Assembly (NCBI RefSeq): GCF_014654205.1
Contig: NZ_BNAW01000010.1
Coordinates: forward strand, 1-64,000
Origin: Amycolatopsis bullii
GTDB lineage: Bacteria > Actinomycetota > Actinomycetes > Mycobacteriales > Pseudonocardiaceae
DNA: 64,000 nt
Direction: 5' to 3'
Part shown: in pieces, positions 6,712 through 15,804 of the stretch
Layout: each line of letters begins with the position of its first letter
Numbering within the stretch: the stretch's first letter is position 1
The notes under the pieces: generated by a model
Seen by the model: only the letters and a program-made list of their open reading frames with translations
Told to the model about the DNA's origin: nothing
Database searches by the model: none
Program-made: the position numbers and the translations under genes

Positions 6712-8349
6712 ATGACGCAGCCAGCGCTCGCCGACGCACCCGGACCGGACGTCACCGCGCCGATCCCGCGGGTCGCCTCCCCGGCCGGGCGCGCGACCCG
6801 GCGGCTGCCGGACCTCGCGTGGTGGCTCTTCGCCGCCCTGCCCGCCGGGCTGGCGCTGCTGGCCGCCGTGCGGGCGCCGCGGATGGCCGTGCTGCTCGAC
6901 TACTGGCACGTCTTCGCCAAGATCACCGACGACGGCGGCCACCTCCTGCTCGGGCAGGTCTTCACCTACCACCTCGACCAGCCGTTCGTCGTGCCGTCGC
7001 TGCTCTTCTACGCCGACGCGGCGTGGTTCGGCGGCGACAACCGCGTCCTGACCGTCCTGACGGTCGTCCTGCTCGGGGTCGCCGTGCTGGCACTGCGCAC
7101 GATGCTGCCCGAACACCCCGCCCGCGGCCCGCTGACGGCCGCCGTCTCGTGGCTGCTGTTCTCCTCCCACGCCACCGAACTCTGGGAGCAGGGCACCAAC
7201 GGCATCAGCTGGGTCCCCGCGGTGACGGCGTGCACGATCGCCGTCGCCTGCGCTCACCGCGGCCGCCTGGCCGGCGCGTCCGCGGCCGCCGTCGTGGGGT
7301 GCCTCTGCTTCGGCGCCGCCCTGCCGATCTGGTTCGTGCTCGCCTGCGTGGCCTGGCTGCGCCGGGAATCCCGGCTGCGGGTCGCGCTGCCGGCCGCGGC
7401 CGGTGTGGTGGTCCTCGGCGCGTGGTGGCTCACCAAGCCCGCCGGGTCGCAGTCGGGCGCTTCGGCGGCCTTCGACCCAGACGGACGCCTCTCCGTCGTC
7501 GCCGCCGCCGTCGGCGGGCTGTGGTCGGTCGACGTCGCCGTCGTCGCGGTGATCGGCGGCGGGCTCACGATCGCCGGGCTCGGCCTGCTGCTGCGCCGGA
7601 CGGTCACCACCCGGCCGTCGGCCGACGCGGGCTGGGCCGGGCTGGCGCTCTACGCCTTCGCGCTGGCGTCGATGCTCGCACTCGGCCGCACGACGGCGAA
7701 CGTGCCCGGTGGCAACGTCGGGCTCATCAGCCGGTACGTCCTGGTCGCGGCGCTGGCGACGAGCGCGCTGACGGTGCTGGCCGTCCTGCACCGTCCACAG
7801 TGGCCACACCGGTACGTCGTCGCGGCCGTCGTCACCCTGGCGCTGGTGACGCACGCGATCGGCGGTGGCAAGGCCGACCAGGTCCGCCGCAGCTACGCCC
7901 CGCTCAGCCTGTCCGCGATCGCGCTGCGCGTCGACGCGCCCGCGGCGCTGGAGGCCCTGCACATCCAGCGCGCCGCCGGTCCCGCCGCCCGCGCGCTGCA
8001 GGCGTACCCGTTCAGCAGCGCGTTCACCTTGGGCTGCCACGGTCCCGAGCTCGGCAGCCACGTCGACCTCGGCACGGCCCGGCCGGTGCGCGGAGCACTC
8101 GACGCCCCGGCCACCGACCCCGGCGCGATCGTCACCGGCTGGGTGACCCTCGACGGCGGCCGGCCGGACTGCATCCTCGTCACCGACCCGGCCGGCACGG
8201 TGACCGGCGGCGGCATTGCGGGCCTGCCGCTCACCGCCGGCCAGGCCGCGGCACCGGGCGCGACGGCCTGGCAGGCGACGGCGGGCCCGACGACCGGGCC
8301 GCTGACCGTGCTGGCCGTCCGCGACGGGCACCTGTACCGGATCGGCTGA
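6712..8349 (+). CDS. Polytopic membrane protein, GT-C-like, unknown function
   Basis: This 545-residue protein has a short Pro/Ala-rich cytosolic N-terminus, then about nine to eleven hydrophobic segments up to about residue 385. A soluble C-terminal domain of about 160 residues follows (from about ADQVRRSYAPLSLSA), with two paired cysteines (TLGCHGPE, RPDCILV) that suggest an extracytoplasmic disulfide. The segment DYWHVFAKITDDGGHLLLGQ after the first membrane helix resembles the first lumenal loop of GT-C glycosyltransferases, where an acidic residue is catalytic, but I cannot assign an activity. GCAGGAG precedes the ATG. It stands alone, converging on the serine hydrolase gene with a 3-bp gap. 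Confidence 0.7.
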   Translation: MTQPALADAPGPDVTAPIPRVASPAGRATRRLPDLAWWLFAALPAGLALLAAVRAPRMAVLLDYWHVFAKITDDGGHLLLGQVFTYHLDQPFVVPSLLFYADAAWFGGDNRVLTVLTVVLLGVAVLALRTMLPEHPARGPLTAAVSWLLFSSHATELWEQGTNGISWVPAVTACTIAVACAHRGRLAGASAAAVVGCLCFGAALPIWFVLACVAWLRRESRLRVALPAAAGVVVLGAWWLTKPAGSQSGASAAFDPDGRLSVVAAAVGGLWSVDVAVVAVIGGGLTIAGLGLLLRRTVTTRPSADAGWAGLALYAFALASMLALGRTTANVPGGNVGLISRYVLVAALATSALTVLAVLHRPQWPHRYVVAAVVTLALVTHAIGGGKADQVRRSYAPLSLSAIALRVDAPAALEALHIQRAAGPAARALQAYPFSSAFTLGCHGPELGSHVDLGTARPVRGALDAPATDPGAIVTGWVTLDGGRPDCILVTDPAGTVTGGGIAGLPLTAGQAAAPGATAWQATAGPTTGPLTVLAVRDGHLYRIG

Positions 8350-8352
8350 CGC

Positions 8353-9420
8353 CTACCCCAGGCCGCTGTAGGCCGCGGCGACCATGGTCATGCCGCGGCC
8401 GTCGCCGACGACGGCGTCGAGCATCTGATTCATCGCGTAGGCGACGGTGAGGCCGGCGTCGAGGTCGTTGAACACGAGGGAACCGCCCATGCCGCCCCAG
8501 AAGCACGTGCGGCCGCTGATGCCGTAGCCCAGGCCGTACCGCATCGGGACGCCCAGGCCGTGGTCGAGGCCGTGGTACTGCTCCTCCAGGGCCCGCTCGC
8601 ACCCGGCCCGCGACAGCAACCCCGCGCCGCCGGACGTGAGGACCGACTGGACGGCCGCCACCGACCGGGCGTTGCCGTAGCCGGCGCCCGACGGGATCTC
8701 CGCGCGCCGCCACGCCGCGGTGTTCGTGTCCTCGGGCACGAACACCGGGTTCGGGGCGGCGTCGAAGAGCTCGGTGGGCGGCGGCACGGTCAGCCCGCCG
8801 GGCGGCGCGAGGGACGGCGCGACGCGGTCGTGAAGGCGGTCGGGCAGTCCGATGTGGAAATCGGCGCCCAGCGGCCCGGCGACTTCCGCCGCGAAGAACG
8901 CCCCGATGGTCCGGCCGGTGATCCGGCGGACGACCTCACCGAGCAGAAACCCTTGCGTGAGCGCGTGGTAGCAGCCGATTTCCCCGGGCGTCCACCGCGG
9001 TTCCTGCGCGGCGAGCAGCGCGGTGACCTTGGGCGAGTCGGCCAGATCGTCGAAGGTGATCGGCGTGTCCCAGACCGGAAGTCCCGCGGTGTGCGACAGG
9101 ACGTGCCGCACTCGCACGTCCGCGGCGCCGAACTCGGGCCAGTACCGGACGAGCGGCGCGTCGAGGTCGAGGTCGCCCCGATCGGCGAGGACCAAAGCGC
9201 ACAGGGCGAGCATCGTCTTGGTGCTGGAAAAGACGTTGGTGATCGTGTTTTCTTCCCAGGCCACGGTTTTCGCCGCGTCGGCGTACCCGCCCCACAGATC
9301 GGCCACGCACTCGCCGTCGACGACGACCGCGACCGAAGCGCCGACGTCATCCTTGGCCAACGACGCCGCGAGCGCGTCGCGCACTTCTCCGAACCGCTTG
9401 TCGCACCTTCCGTGCACCAT
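8353..9420 (-). CDS. Class C beta-lactamase-related serine hydrolase (EstB-type esterase)
   Basis: This 355-residue protein starts at ATG 9420, MVHGRCDKRFGEVRDALAAS. The nucleophile motif SxxK is in VFSSTKTMLALCAL (about residues 64-77). The YxN-like tyrosine motif is in the region GCYHALTQGFLLGEVV, and a C-terminal glycine-rich strand YGISGRTCFWGGMGGS replaces the KTG triad element. This is the pattern of family VIII carboxylesterases and D-aminopeptidase-like enzymes rather than true beta-lactamases. There is no signal peptide, so it is cytoplasmic. The frame extends 39 codons upstream, but those residues are not family-like. Two GGAATTTCC direct repeats lie upstream. Confidence 0.85.
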   Translation of the reverse strand: MVHGRCDKRFGEVRDALAASLAKDDVGASVAVVVDGECVADLWGGYADAAKTVAWEENTITNVFSSTKTMLALCALVLADRGDLDLDAPLVRYWPEFGAADVRVRHVLSHTAGLPVWDTPITFDDLADSPKVTALLAAQEPRWTPGEIGCYHALTQGFLLGEVVRRITGRTIGAFFAAEVAGPLGADFHIGLPDRLHDRVAPSLAPPGGLTVPPPTELFDAAPNPVFVPEDTNTAAWRRAEIPSGAGYGNARSVAAVQSVLTSGGAGLLSRAGCERALEEQYHGLDHGLGVPMRYGLGYGISGRTCFWGGMGGSLVFNDLDAGLTVAYAMNQMLDAVVGDGRGMTMVAAAYSGLG

Positions 9421-9474
9421 GGGAGCCGACTGAACTCCGTCCACCCCCGTTTGCGCCACCAAATTACCGGGACG

Positions 9475-9495
9475 GGAATTTCCCACGGAATTTCC
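9475..9495. promoter_or_regulatory. Direct repeat GGAATTTCC x2
   Basis: GGAATTTCC occurs at 9475-9483 and 9487-9495, 12 bp apart, in an AT-rich patch of an otherwise GC-rich 143-bp divergent region between the serine hydrolase and the molybdopterin oxidoreductase. Each unit is nearly palindromic. Repeats at about one helical turn are typical of operators. No regulator gene is adjacent, so the factor is unknown. Confidence 0.35.
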
Positions 9496-9563
9496 TTTAT
9501 CAACTTGTAGTGCGCCGCCGGAGCGCGCCGGTGCCACGATGAATGCTCCGGATGGAGGCGCCG

Positions 9564-11834
9564 ATGGCGACCGAAGTGGCGACGTTCTGCCCGCTGTGCG
9601 TGTCCCGGTGCGGGGCCACCGCGACCGTCGAGGACGGGCGCCTGCTGGCCCTGCGCCCGCTGCCCGGCCACCCCACCGGGCAGGCCCTCTGCGTCAAGGG
9701 CAAGGCCGCGCCGGAGATTGTCGCGCACCCCGGCCGGCTGCTGCACCCGCTGCGGCGGACCGCTCCGAAGGGCGCGGCCGACCCCGGCTGGGAGCGCATC
9801 GGCTGGGACGAGGCGCTGGCCACCGTCGCGGCCCGGCTGACGGCGATCGCCGCCGAGTCCGGGCCGGAGGCGGTCGTGTTCGGCAGCGCCTCGCCGTCGA
9901 CGTCGGCCATGTCCGACTCGGTCGACTGGCTGACGCGGCTGCGGCGGGCCTTCGGCAGCCCGAACCTCGTCAGCTACATGGAGCTGTGCGGCTGGGGCCG
10001 CTACCTGGCCACCACCTACACCTGGGGCGAGCCGGTGCCCGGCGCCTACCTGCCCGACCTCGAGCACGCCGGCTGCATCCTCTACTGGGGCTACAACCCG
10101 TCGGTGTCCCGGCTCGCGCACGCCACCGCGACCACGGCCGCGCTGCGGCGGGGCGCGAAGCTCGTCGTGGTGGATCCGCGCCGGGCCGGTCTGGCGAGCA
10201 AGGCCGACCACTGGCTGCGGGTCCGGCCCGGCACGGACGCCGCGCTGGCGCTGGCGATCACGCACGAAATGATCGAAAACGGCTGGTACGACCGAGATTT
10301 CGTGGACCGGTGGACCAATGCGTCGTGGGCGGTCCGCACCGACACCGGCGAGCTGCTGTCGCCCGGCGCACCGGTGCCCGACGGGGTGGCGACGCGCCGG
10401 GTCTGGGACCTCATCGCCGAAGAGTGCGCCCGGTTCGCCCCGGGCGTCGCCGAGCGGATCACCGGCGTGCCCGCGGACCGGATCACCGCCGTGGCCCGGC
10501 TGCTGTGGGAGGCGCGGCCGGTGGCGTTCTACACCTGGAGCGGGCTCGAGCAGCACAGCAACGCGACGCAGACCGTGCGGGCCATCAGCCAGCTGTACGC
10601 GCTCACCGGCTGCCTCGACGTGCCGGGCGGGAACGTCCTGTTCACCCCCGTCCGGGCGAACCCGGTCGACGGGGCGGCGCTGCTGCCGCCCGGGCAGCGG
10701 GCCAAGGCCATCGGCGCCGCCGAGCGGCCGCTCGGCCCGGCGCGGTTCGAGTTCGTCACCGGAGAGGACTTCTACCGGGCGGCACTCGACGGCGTCCCGT
10801 ACCGGGCCAGGGCGCTGGTCAACTTCGGCGCCAACCTGGTGCTGGCGCACGGCGACAGCGCGCGCGGCCGGGACGCGCTCGGCGCGCTGGACTTCTTCGT
10901 GCACACGGACCTGTTCCTGAACCCGACCGCCGAGCAGGCCGACATCGTGCTGCCCGCGACGAGCCCGTGGGAGGCCGAGGCGTTGCGGATCGGCTTCGAG
11001 ACCGGCCAGGACGCGCAAGCCACCGTCCAGCTGCGGCGTCCCCTGGTCGCCCCGCGCGGCGAAGCCCGCCCGGACCTGCGGATCATCTTCGACCTCGCGC
11101 TCGCGCTCGGGCTGGGTGCGCACTTCTTCGACGGCGACATCGAGGCGGCCTGGCGCCACCAGCTCGCGCCCGCCGGGCTCACCCTCGAGCAGCTGCGGGC
11201 CGCGCCGGAGGGCATCCGCCTGCCGCTGCGGACGGTCCACCGCAAGTACGAACGGCACGGCTTCCGGACGCCGTCCGGCGTGGTCGAGCTGTACTCCGAG
11301 GCACTGCTCAGGGCGGGATACCCTCCGCTGCCCAGCTACGACGAGCCGTCGCTCAGCCCGCTTTCCCGGCCGGACCTCGCGGCCCGCTACCCGCTGATCC
11401 TCACCTGCGCCAAGTCGCTGTTCTTCTGCGAGACCCAGCACCGCGCGATCACGAGCCTGCGCAAGTCCGCCCCCGATCCGCAGGTCGAGCTGCACCCCGA
11501 CGCAGCGGCGGCGCGCGGCATCACCGCCGGCGACTGGGTGCGGCTGGAGACACCCCGGGGCAGCGTCCGCGCACGGGCGAAGTTCAACGTCAACCTCGAC
11601 CCGGGCGTGGTGTGCGGCCAGCACGGCTGGTGGCAACCGGCGGCCGGGCTCGGCGAGCCGGGCTACCCGGTCGCGGGCGAGGGCAGCGCCAACCTCAACC
11701 TCGTGCTGGGCCAGGGTCCGAGCGACCCGGTCAGCGGCAGTTCACCCCTGCGCGCGTCGCTGTGTGAAATCACACGGGAAGCTCCGAGTCTCCGGGCGGC
11801 CGATGATCGTCCGGGACGGCGTCGTCTACCGTAA
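9564..11834 (+). CDS. Molybdopterin-dependent oxidoreductase with N-terminal [4Fe-4S] site
   Basis: The start is ATG 9564 (MATEVATFCPLCVSRCGAT), chosen over ATGs at 9543 and 9552 because GGAGG (9554-9558) is correctly spaced. The 756-residue protein has the iron-sulfur motif CPLCVSRC plus ALCVKGKA. It continues with molybdopterin-binding segments (GWDEALATVAARL, VSYMELCGWGRYLATTYTWG, GYNPSVSRLAHA, DPRRAGLASKADHWLRVRPGTDAALAL) and a C-terminal molydopterin-dinucleotide domain (LILTCAKSLFFCETQHRAI). The Cys in MELCGWGR is the likely metal ligand, as in formate/nitrate/polysulfide reductase relatives. No twin-arginine signal is present, so it is cytoplasmic. No electron-transfer subunit is adjacent; the substrate is unknown. 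Confidence 0.85.
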   Translation: MATEVATFCPLCVSRCGATATVEDGRLLALRPLPGHPTGQALCVKGKAAPEIVAHPGRLLHPLRRTAPKGAADPGWERIGWDEALATVAARLTAIAAESGPEAVVFGSASPSTSAMSDSVDWLTRLRRAFGSPNLVSYMELCGWGRYLATTYTWGEPVPGAYLPDLEHAGCILYWGYNPSVSRLAHATATTAALRRGAKLVVVDPRRAGLASKADHWLRVRPGTDAALALAITHEMIENGWYDRDFVDRWTNASWAVRTDTGELLSPGAPVPDGVATRRVWDLIAEECARFAPGVAERITGVPADRITAVARLLWEARPVAFYTWSGLEQHSNATQTVRAISQLYALTGCLDVPGGNVLFTPVRANPVDGAALLPPGQRAKAIGAAERPLGPARFEFVTGEDFYRAALDGVPYRARALVNFGANLVLAHGDSARGRDALGALDFFVHTDLFLNPTAEQADIVLPATSPWEAEALRIGFETGQDAQATVQLRRPLVAPRGEARPDLRIIFDLALALGLGAHFFDGDIEAAWRHQLAPAGLTLEQLRAAPEGIRLPLRTVHRKYERHGFRTPSGVVELYSEALLRAGYPPLPSYDEPSLSPLSRPDLAARYPLILTCAKSLFFCETQHRAITSLRKSAPDPQVELHPDAAAARGITAGDWVRLETPRGSVRARAKFNVNLDPGVVCGQHGWWQPAAGLGEPGYPVAGEGSANLNLVLGQGPSDPVSGSSPLRASLCEITREAPSLRAADDRPGRRRLP

Positions 11835-11885
11835 GGGCGGAACGGGGCCGGGTCGCTACCGGCCGTGGTCGTCCGACGGACATCG

Positions 11886-12416
11886 ATGGCAAGGCGGCTG
11901 GTGAAGGAACGCGAGTTGCGGCGCCGCTGCAGGCGGCTGCTGAACGAACTGGGTATCCGGCCACCCCTCGACGTCCTCGAGCTGTGCCGCAGCGTCGGCG
12001 ACCAGCGCGGCCGCCCGATCCGGCTGATCCCGCACCGGATCCCGGTGCCGGGGCCGTTCGGCGCCTGGATCGCCACCGCGCAGGCCGACTACATCGTCTA
12101 CCAGCAGGACACGAGCAAGGCCCACCAGCGCCACATCATCCTGCACGAACTGGGACACATGCTGGCCGGGCACGGCGCCACCGCGGAGAACCCCGACCTG
12201 GTGGACCGGCTGGCGCCCGGCCTGGAACCGGAGGCGGTCCCGCGCGCCCTGCTGCGCACCTCCTACGACACCGACCACGAACGGGAGGCCGAGACGGTGG
12301 CGACGATCATCCTGGAGTGGGCGTCGGTCCTCGACCGGGTCGCCCCGCCGTCGTCCGACGAAGGTGCCGCGCGGCGGATCGACGCCGCACTGGACGAACG
12401 GCTGGGCTGGCTGTGA
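11886..12416 (+). CDS. ImmA/IrrE-type metallopeptidase-like protein
   Basis: This 176-residue protein starts MARRLVKERELRRRCRRLL; the frame is also open from a GTG at 11865. The zinc signature HELGH is in RHIILHELGHMLAGH (about residues 83-97), preceded by VYQQDTSKAHQ. The region after it (DTDHEREAETVATIILEW) supplies acidic residues for a third ligand, as in ImmA/IrrE peptidases. There is no helix-turn-helix domain. The stop overlaps the GTG of the next gene by four bases (GTGA), so the peptidase and a membrane protein are co-translated. Family precedent is regulated cleavage of a repressor; the substrate here is unknown. Confidence 0.8.
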   Translation: MARRLVKERELRRRCRRLLNELGIRPPLDVLELCRSVGDQRGRPIRLIPHRIPVPGPFGAWIATAQADYIVYQQDTSKAHQRHIILHELGHMLAGHGATAENPDLVDRLAPGLEPEAVPRALLRTSYDTDHEREAETVATIILEWASVLDRVAPPSSDEGAARRIDAALDERLGWL

Positions 12417-13492
12417 ACAGCAAGATCACGCTCATCGTGGTCCAGGGGGTGATCCTGTTCCCCGCGCTGCTGTGGAAGAGCTACCAGCTCTCCCGCGCCC
12501 CGCGCGACGTGGCGCGCTGGATGGTCACCGCCTGCCTGGCCTGCTTCGCGGCCGCCTACCCGCTGGGCCTGCTGGCGGGCGACGTCAACCAGCCGTACCC
12601 CGGGCGGATCGTTCCGCTGCTGTTCCAGCACATCTTCCTCTGCGGGCTGGTCTTCTCCCTGGCGTGCTTCTTCCTGTTCTCGGCCCTGCCTGCCGACCGG
12701 GCCCGACGGCGGGCCCGGCTCGAAGCGGTCCCGCTGGGCGCGGCGATCCTGGTGATGGCGGCCGTCACGGTGCTCATGCCCGACGTCCCGCCGGCGCAGT
12801 ACCCCCGCGCCGGGGTCTCGGTGTTCTACCTCGCGGCCGACCTGTACCTCACCTACGGCATCGCGAGTGCCTGCTTCTTCGCGCGCCGCTACGCACGCGG
12901 GGCGGCGCCCCGGCTGGCCCGCGGGCTGACGGTGGCGTCGCTGGGGTTCGCGTTCGGAGCGGTGGGCGGGGCGACCCTGATCGCGGTGGTGCTGGTGCAC
13001 TGGGCGGGCGCGGCGATCCCCTCGCTGCTGGTGCAGGCGACGGTGTTCCTGGTGTTCCCGAGCGCGATCCTGCTCGTGGTCGGCCTGTCCTACCCCGGCG
13101 TCGCCACCCGCCTGGCGGCGGCCCGCGTGTGGTGGCAGCACCTGCGCACGTACCACCGTCTCCGTCCACTGTGGACGACGCTGCACGAGGCCTTCCCGGA
13201 GGACGCGCTGAGCCGCACCCCGCCGGGCCGGTGGGACGCGCTGAGCTTGCTGGGCGTCCACCGCCGGTACTACCGGCGGGTGATCGAATGCCGCGACGGG
13301 CTGGTCCGGATCAGCCCGTACGTCGCCCGCCTCGAAGGTCCCCTGCCGGATCGGCTGACGGAGGCGCTGCGCGTGCACGCCCGCCGCGAGCCGGTCCCCG
13401 AGGAACCGACGCCGATCGCGGTCCCGGAGAGCGGCAGCCTCGACGACGACGCCCGCGAGCTGGTCGCGTTGTCCGAATCCCTGGCGGGCTGA
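12413..13492 (+). CDS. DUF6545/MAB_1171c-type membrane protein
   Basis: This 359-residue protein begins with GTG. About seven hydrophobic segments occupy residues 5-235 (ITLIVVQGVILFPALLW, WMVTACLACFAAAYPLGLL, IFLCGLVFSLACFFLF and others). A cytosolic C-terminal domain of about 120 residues follows (WWQHLRTYHRLRPLWTTLHEAFPE, HRRYYRRVIECRDGLVRISPYV). The LWxxLxxAxPE plus RxxIExxD arrangement is the one I associate with DUF6545 proteins of actinobacteria (MAB_1171c type, labelled putative transporters without evidence). It is translationally coupled to the ImmA-like peptidase, and such proteins are recurrently found next to XRE/ImmA genes. A membrane sensor or tether for the peptidase is a reasonable inference. 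Confidence 0.75.
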   Translation: MNSKITLIVVQGVILFPALLWKSYQLSRAPRDVARWMVTACLACFAAAYPLGLLAGDVNQPYPGRIVPLLFQHIFLCGLVFSLACFFLFSALPADRARRRARLEAVPLGAAILVMAAVTVLMPDVPPAQYPRAGVSVFYLAADLYLTYGIASACFFARRYARGAAPRLARGLTVASLGFAFGAVGGATLIAVVLVHWAGAAIPSLLVQATVFLVFPSAILLVVGLSYPGVATRLAAARVWWQHLRTYHRLRPLWTTLHEAFPEDALSRTPPGRWDALSLLGVHRRYYRRVIECRDGLVRISPYVARLEGPLPDRLTEALRVHARREPVPEEPTPIAVPESGSLDDDARELVALSESLAG

Positions 13493-13496
13493 CCGG

Positions 13497-13817
13497 TCAG
13501 CCGCAGGGCACGGAGAGCTGGACGCCGTTGGCGGTGTAGGTGTTGATCGCCGTACCGTTGCACGGGTACTGCACCACGCCCTTGCCGCTCGCCACCACCT
13601 GCGCGGTCCCGTCGACCACCCGTGAAATCGAGACGGGCAACGGGATGATGGGTCCGAGCGGGAAGTAGGAGTACTGGTTGACCGCGGTCAGCGTGGTCCC
13701 GTTGAAGGTGAAGCTCTGGATCGGGCCACTGACGGCCTGCGCGGGAGCAGCTCCGGCACTGGTCAGCGCAAGGACTCCGACGGCGATCACGGCGTACCGA
13801 GACATCCGATGCGTCAT
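13497..13817 (-). CDS. Small secreted protein of unknown function
   Basis: This 106-residue protein starts MTHRMSRYAVIAVGVLALTS and has a classical Sec signal peptide ending AGAAPAQA before VSGPIQSF. The mature part is about 75 residues, beta-rich and Ser/Thr/Val-rich, with two cysteines (QYPCNGTA and the C-terminal VPCG) that could form a disulfide. An in-frame ATG four codons later (13,805) is an alternative start, and the frame is also open further upstream. I recognise no domain. It converges with the DUF6545 gene at a 4-bp distance. Confidence 0.7.
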   Translation of the reverse strand: MTHRMSRYAVIAVGVLALTSAGAAPAQAVSGPIQSFTFNGTTLTAVNQYSYFPLGPIIPLPVSISRVVDGTAQVVASGKGVVQYPCNGTAINTYTANGVQLSVPCG

Positions 13818-13910
13818 GGCTACCGTTCTAACACCGCGAACGGGCACTGTCTGCCACCATTTACGCACGCTCGGCGGCCGTTCGGCGGCGTCCGGGTGGC
13901 GCAGCGCTCC

Positions 13911-14390
13911 TTATTCCAGCGGGACGAAATCACCGCCCTTCCGCGCCTTCGCCAGGTCGGCGTGCGTGGAAGCGCTGGTCGTGGCGCGGCCCTGTACCAC
14001 GCGGACATGGGAACCGTTCAGCGGAAAGACGAGTACGAATTTCGTCCCGTCGTTCCCGCGCAGCACGACGCCTTTCCTCAGGTCGTCGAGGAATTCGATG
14101 ATGTCCCGTTCGATTTCCTCGGCGAACTCGCGCTGGTCGTCCCGCGACAGGTCGTACAGGTCGGTGTCGATGTCGTAGGTGGCGCACTTGCCGGTCACCG
14201 GGTCGCGCGCCTCGAACTCCAGGCCGAGCCAGCGCTGCGGCTCCACCGTCACGACGGCCTGCCAGGTCGATCCGTTCAGCCGCCACCTCGACAAGGCGTC
14301 GACCTCGTCGGTGACCACCACCGTCCAGGCGGTGGTCGCCCGCAATTCGCCGAGGAATTCGAGGAGCCGGTGCCCAGCTCCGGAAGTCAC
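13911..14390 (-). CDS. Hypothetical protein, cytoplasmic
   Basis: This 159-residue protein starts at GTG 14390 (TSGAGHRLLEFLGELRA). It is mixed alpha/beta with an acidic helix near residue 95 (RDDQREFAEEIERDIIEFLDDLRKG) and a terminal basic stretch (DLAKARKGGDFVPLE). There is no signal peptide or membrane segment. It follows the gene at 14399 by eight bases and is clearly in the same operon. I do not recognise the family. The two-gene unit sits just downstream of rlmN on the same strand, so it could be read from the rlmN promoter. Confidence 0.6.
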   Translation of the reverse strand: MTSGAGHRLLEFLGELRATTAWTVVVTDEVDALSRWRLNGSTWQAVVTVEPQRWLGLEFEARDPVTGKCATYDIDTDLYDLSRDDQREFAEEIERDIIEFLDDLRKGVVLRGNDGTKFVLVFPLNGSHVRVVQGRATTSASTHADLAKARKGGDFVPLE

Positions 14391-14398
14391 GGGCTAAC

Positions 14399-14665
14399 TC
14401 AGCGGTCGAGCCAAGGAGCGAGCAGCTTCTCCAGATCAGCGTCCGAAAGAGCCCGCGGCCCACCATGAAACTCATGCCACCGCGCAGCATCACAAGCCGC
14501 CGTGTACTCGACCTCGAACGCCCGCATCAGGACGTACATGAACGTCACCGAGCTGAACCGCTCACCCAGCAGCGTCCGCGCCTCGCGGGCGACCTCGGTC
14601 GCGCCGGTGAAGTCGGACAGCTTCAACGATTCCGCAGCCGGGTCCAGCAGGCTGGGCGCATACAT
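14399..14665 (-). CDS. Small hypothetical protein, operon partner of 13911-14390
   Basis: This 88-residue protein starts MYAPSLLDPAAESLKLSDFTG. GGAG 11 bases upstream also fits a GTG start one codon earlier (14,668). It is helical, with WHEFHGGPRALSDADLEKLLAPW at the C-terminus and two cysteines or fewer. Its small size and tight linkage to a larger unknown cytoplasmic protein are compatible with a two-component module such as toxin-antitoxin or immunity, but no motif supports that. It follows rlmN by about 30 bp. Confidence 0.6.
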   Translation of the reverse strand: MYAPSLLDPAAESLKLSDFTGATEVAREARTLLGERFSSVTFMYVLMRAFEVEYTAACDAARWHEFHGGPRALSDADLEKLLAPWLDR

Positions 14666-14697
14666 CACGACGATTTCTCCATAACCGAAACGAAAAC

Positions 14698-15804
14698 TCA
14701 GCCTTCGGCAGCCAGCTGCCCACAGGCGGCGGCGATCTCCTGGCCGCGGGTGTCCCGCACCGTGCACGCTACTCCGCCGGCGTTCACCAGCCGCACGAAC
14801 TCCCGCTCCACCGGCTTCGGCGACGCATCCCACTTCGAACCCGGCGTCGGGTTCAGCGGAATCACGTTCACGTGCACCAGCTGACCCAAGTGCTTACGCA
14901 GCCGCTTGGCCAGCAGCTCCGCCCGCCACGGCTGGTCGTTGATGTCCCGGATCAACGCGTACTCGATCGACACCCGCCGACCCGACGTGTCCGCGTAGTA
15001 CCGGGCCGCTGACAGCACCTCGTCCACCGACCACCGGTTGTTCACCGGCACCAGCGTGTCGCGCAGCTCGTCGTCCGGCGTGTGCAGCGACACCGCCAAC
15101 CGCACCTGCATCTTCTCGTCCGCCAGCTTCCGGATCGCCGGCGCCAAACCCACCGTCGACACCGTCACCGACCGCTGGCCGATCCCCAGACCACCCGGCG
15201 CGGGATCGGTGATCCGGCGCACCGCGGCCACCACGCGCTTGTAGTTGGCCAGCGGCTCGCCCATCCCCATGAAGACGATGTTCGACAGCCGGCCCGGGCC
15301 GCCCGGCATCGTGCCGTCGCGCATGACCGCCGCCGCCGAACGGACCTGGTCGACGATCTCCGCCGTCGACAGGTTGCGGTCGAGGCCGCCCTGGCCGGTC
15401 GCGCAGAACGGGCACGCCATGCCGCAGCCCGCCTGGCTCGAGATGCACAGGGTCGCGCGGTCCGGGTAACGCATCAGAACGCTCTCCAGGAGCGTGCCGT
15501 CGTGGGCGCGCCACAGCGTCTTGCGCGTCGCGCCGTCGTCCGCCGCCAGGGCGCGGACCTCGGTCAGCAGCGTCGGCATCAACGACTCGACCAGCCTGTC
15601 CCGCGAAGCCGCCGGGATGTCGGTCATCTCCGATGGGTCCACCGTCAGGCGGGAGAAGTAGTGGTTCGACAGCTGCTTCGCGCGGAACGGCTTCTCCCCC
15701 AGCTCGGCGACGGCGGCCGCGCGCTCGGACACCGAAAGATCGGCGAGGTGGCGCGGCGGCAGGCCGCGCTTGGGTGCGTCGAAGACGAGGGGAAGGGCAG
15801 TCAT
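14698..15804 (-). CDS. rlmN: 23S rRNA (adenine(2503)-C(2))-methyltransferase RlmN
   Basis: This 368-residue radical-SAM enzyme carries the cluster motif [11 protein letters not shown] (about residues 124-134). It also has GMGEPLANY, the [19 protein letters not shown] and [20 protein letters not shown] segments, and the C-terminal catalytic cysteine in [14 protein letters not shown]. It methylates A2503 of 23S rRNA and A37 of some tRNAs through a transient protein-RNA crosslink. The ATG at 15804 ([11 protein letters not shown]) is the start; the extra upstream frame is low-complexity. The usual actinobacterial neighbours frr and cdsA lie about 7 kb away, so an accessory segment separates them here. 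Confidence 0.97.
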   Translation of the reverse strand: MTALPLVFDAPKRGLPPRHLADLSVSERAAAVAELGEKPFRAKQLSNHYFSRLTVDPSEMTDIPAASRDRLVESLMPTLLTEVRALAADDGATRKTLWRAHDGTLLESVLMRYPDRATLCISSQAGCGMACPFCATGQGGLDRNLSTAEIVDQVRSAAAVMRDGTMPGGPGRLSNIVFMGMGEPLANYKRVVAAVRRITDPAPGGLGIGQRSVTVSTVGLAPAIRKLADEKMQVRLAVSLHTPDDELRDTLVPVNNRWSVDEVLSAARYYADTSGRRVSIEYALIRDINDQPWRAELLAKRLRKHLGQLVHVNVIPLNPTPGSKWDASPKPVEREFVRLVNAGGVACTVRDTRGQEIAAACGQLAAEG

